Positions 62,508 through 64,000 of a stretch of DNA of 64,000 nt are shown here, in pieces. Numbering within the stretch: position 1 is the first letter of the stretch; every line of letters starts with the position of its first letter. The translations under genes and the position numbers were made by a program. The DNA is taken from NCBI GenBank assembly GCA_903642235.1, contig CAHJWL010000002.1, forward strand, positions 310,001 to 374,000, written 5' to 3'. The stretch is from Acidobacteriaceae bacterium (lineage in GTDB: Bacteria; Acidobacteriota; Terriglobia; Terriglobales; Acidobacteriaceae). The notes under the pieces are model-generated. The model searched no databases and had not been told where the DNA came from. It worked only from the letters and a program-made list of their open reading frames with translations.

Positions 62508-64000
62508 GTGACGCGCATAGCTTTGTATCTAGGTATCGGGGCGACCCTTCTTCTTCCGGCTGAGAGAGCCATAAGTCAAAGTGCCACCGCCTCCTTGCGC
62601 GGTGTTGTCACCGATGCAACCAAAGCTGTTCTGCCGGGCGCTGAAGTGATACTGACCTCGACAGATACAGCCCAGCAGCACAGAGAACGCTCAGACAGCC
62701 ACGGCGAGTTCTCGTTTCAGGAGTTGTTTGTCGGGGAGTACCGCCTTGAGGTACGGTCCACCGGCTTCGCTACCTGGACCAACGCGCGGATTCCTCTCGA
62801 TGTCGGCAATCAATCGCAGATCGTTGTACAGCTTGGCGCCGCCTCCACGCAGCAGACCATTGAGGTCAACGCCGAAGCCGCTCGCCTGCAAACCAACGAG
62901 ATCGGACAGGGCGCTGTCGTCGGCGAACGCGAGATTGGGAGTCTGCCGCTCAACGGGCGCAACTTCGCTCAGCTCGGCATCCTCCAGCCTGGCGTCCGTC
63001 CTGCCTCCGCGAGCCTCACGACGCAGGGCGCCTTTCGGCGGGCGGGGCAGAACTATGAGGTCAACGGCCAGCGTCCCGAGTCGAATACCTTTCTGATCGA
63101 CGGCATGCGCGACATCAATCGTCTGGATGCCGGCTACGCCTTTCGTCCACCCGCCGACGCCATCGCCGAGTTCCGCATCCTCACCACCACCGCGCCGGCC
63201 GAGTTCGGCGGAACCAGCGGCGGCATCACCACGATCGTCACCCGCTCCGGTACAAACACGCTTCATGGAAGCGTGTACGACTTCCTCCGCAACGATGCTC
63301 TCAATGCAAATAACCGCTTCGCCCCACGCAAGGAAAGGCTCAGGCAGAACCAGTTCGGCGGCACCGCCGGCGGTCCCCTCGTTCACGACCATGTCTACCT
63401 CTTCGCCTACTATGAGGGCCTTCGCAGCAGCCAGGACATCACCCATGGCGTCGTCGTGCCGACCCTGGCCGAACGGGCGGGCGACTTCTCCGCCGACGCG
63501 CCCATCCTGCTGAATGCGGGCCGGACACCCTTCGGCAACAATCTCGTCGGCAGGATCAACCCCATCACCGCCCGTTATCTCAGCTACTTTCCTGTCCCGA
63601 ACTCCTCCGAAAACCCAAACCTCGCGCAAACCACCAACCTGAGCCAGTACGACAGCGACCAGGGCGGCGCCAAGGCAGACTGGCTGCTCGGCACGCGGGA
63701 TACCCTGAGCGCCCGCTATAGTTACTCCACGCTGTCGCTCCACAATCCCTACTCGGAGCTCGGTGCCGACGTCCCCGGCTTTCCCGTCGGCTACTACACC
63801 AACACGCATCTGGGCGGCCTGACCGGGACGCACACGTTCTCATCAAAGACCGTCCTCACCGCGAACGTCAGCTTCTTCCAGAACCACATCCTGCTCGACA
63901 AGCGCTTCTCCGGGAACTCACCGCAGTCGTTCGGCTTTGGCTACACCTCCACCCGGCCTGAAGCCACCGGCGCCCCGCTCATCATGACCCAGGGCTACTC
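62508..64000 (+). CDS. TonB-dependent receptor, Oar-like, 3' end cut by window edge
   Basis: About 497 codons visible. CarboxypepD_reg domain at the mature N-terminus (ASLRGVVTDATKAVLPGAEV). Plug with IGSLPLNGRNFAQLGILQPG, FLIDGMRDINRLDAGYAF, PAEFGGTSGGITTIVTRSG and LHGSVYDFLRNDALNANNRF; the barrel begins after that and runs off the window. The GTG at 62508 directly precedes a signal-peptide-like stretch (IALYLGIGATLLLPAERA); in-frame ATGs at 62439, 62442 and 62460 are alternatives, none with a good ribosome binding site. Third receptor of this class in the window. Confidence 0.9.
   Translation, partial: MTRIALYLGIGATLLLPAERAISQSATASLRGVVTDATKAVLPGAEVILTSTDTAQQHRERSDSHGEFSFQELFVGEYRLEVRSTGFATWTNARIPLDVGNQSQIVVQLGAASTQQTIEVNAEAARLQTNEIGQGAVVGEREIGSLPLNGRNFAQLGILQPGVRPASASLTTQGAFRRAGQNYEVNGQRPESNTFLIDGMRDINRLDAGYAFRPPADAIAEFRILTTTAPAEFGGTSGGITTIVTRSGTNTLHGSVYDFLRNDALNANNRFAPRKERLRQNQFGGTAGGPLVHDHVYLFAYYEGLRSSQDITHGVVVPTLAERAGDFSADAPILLNAGRTPFGNNLVGRINPITARYLSYFPVPNSSENPNLAQTTNLSQYDSDQGGAKADWLLGTRDTLSARYSYSTLSLHNPYSELGADVPGFPVGYYTNTHLGGLTGTHTFSSKTVLTANVSFFQNHILLDKRFSGNSPQSFGFGYTSTRPEATGAPLIMTQGY

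Noticed and set aside
62691-63833. 380-codon minus-strand frame near the right edge
   Set aside because: Antisense to the third TonB-dependent receptor, which reads through to the window end with plug-domain motifs.

Overview
The window looks like chromosome of an Acidobacteriota member, most likely family Acidobacteriaceae (Terriglobus/Granulicella/Edaphobacter type). This is inferred from three large Oar-like TonB-dependent receptors with an N-terminal carboxypeptidase-regulatory domain, the high G+C, a response regulator/thioredoxin-reductase fusion, a PEP-CTERM protein and a GH109 enzyme. I see no insertion sequence, phage gene, CRISPR array or rRNA. Gene density is high and both strands are used.

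Layout. 0-5.5 kb: a PafA-like phosphatase (cut by the left edge), serS, a one-TM small protein, a LolA-like protein and a GT-C membrane glycosyltransferase. 5.6-10.8 kb: one 1177-residue GH18/deacetylase/GT2 polypeptide and a glutamate-semialdehyde-type aldehyde dehydrogenase. 10.9-15.4 kb: a LuxR-type regulator with a degenerate receiver, divergent from a coupled pair (receiver-flavin reductase fusion and cyclic-nucleotide-domain histidine kinase), then a small lipoprotein. 15.4-19.3 kb: VOC protein, galT-galK and a deoxyhypusine synthase-like gene. 19.5-22.2 kb: tRNA-Leu(CAA) and a glycosyltransferase-UDP-galactopyranose mutase fusion.

22.6-34.5 kb reads as an N-acetylgalactosamine utilisation locus: PfkB kinase, AgaS, KbaZ/AgaZ, a TIM-barrel amidohydrolase, GH109 alpha-N-acetylgalactosaminidase, NagX-like membrane protein, DeoR/AgaR-type repressor and a TonB-dependent receptor. 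Two distant promoters, and weakly a third, share a motif resembling the E. coli AgaR box, which ties the blocks into one candidate regulon. No recognisable GalNAc-6-P deacetylase is present.

34.8-44.6 kb: formate-tetrahydrofolate ligase, then a complete kdp potassium-uptake locus. KdpD is split into two genes placed head to head on opposite strands. kdpE, a 31-codon ORF, kdpF, kdpA, kdpB and kdpC follow. 44.8-51.8 kb: a second TonB-dependent receptor, tRNA-Leu(UAA), a lytic transglycosylase with a helical-repeat N-terminus, and an ECF sigma/anti-sigma pair. 52-59.3 kb: a tripartite RND efflux operon whose adaptor carries five exact 15-residue repeats in its cytoplasmic tail. 59.5-64 kb: PEP-CTERM protein, alginate-lyase-like protein, NiCoT-type metal permease, and the start of a third TonB-dependent receptor cut by the right edge.

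The most unusual items are the redox two-component module, the all-in-one exopolysaccharide synthase, the GT-UGM fusion, the divergently split KdpD, the AgaR-box regulon and the periodic tail of the RND adaptor. All functional calls come from reading motifs by eye; no database search was possible.
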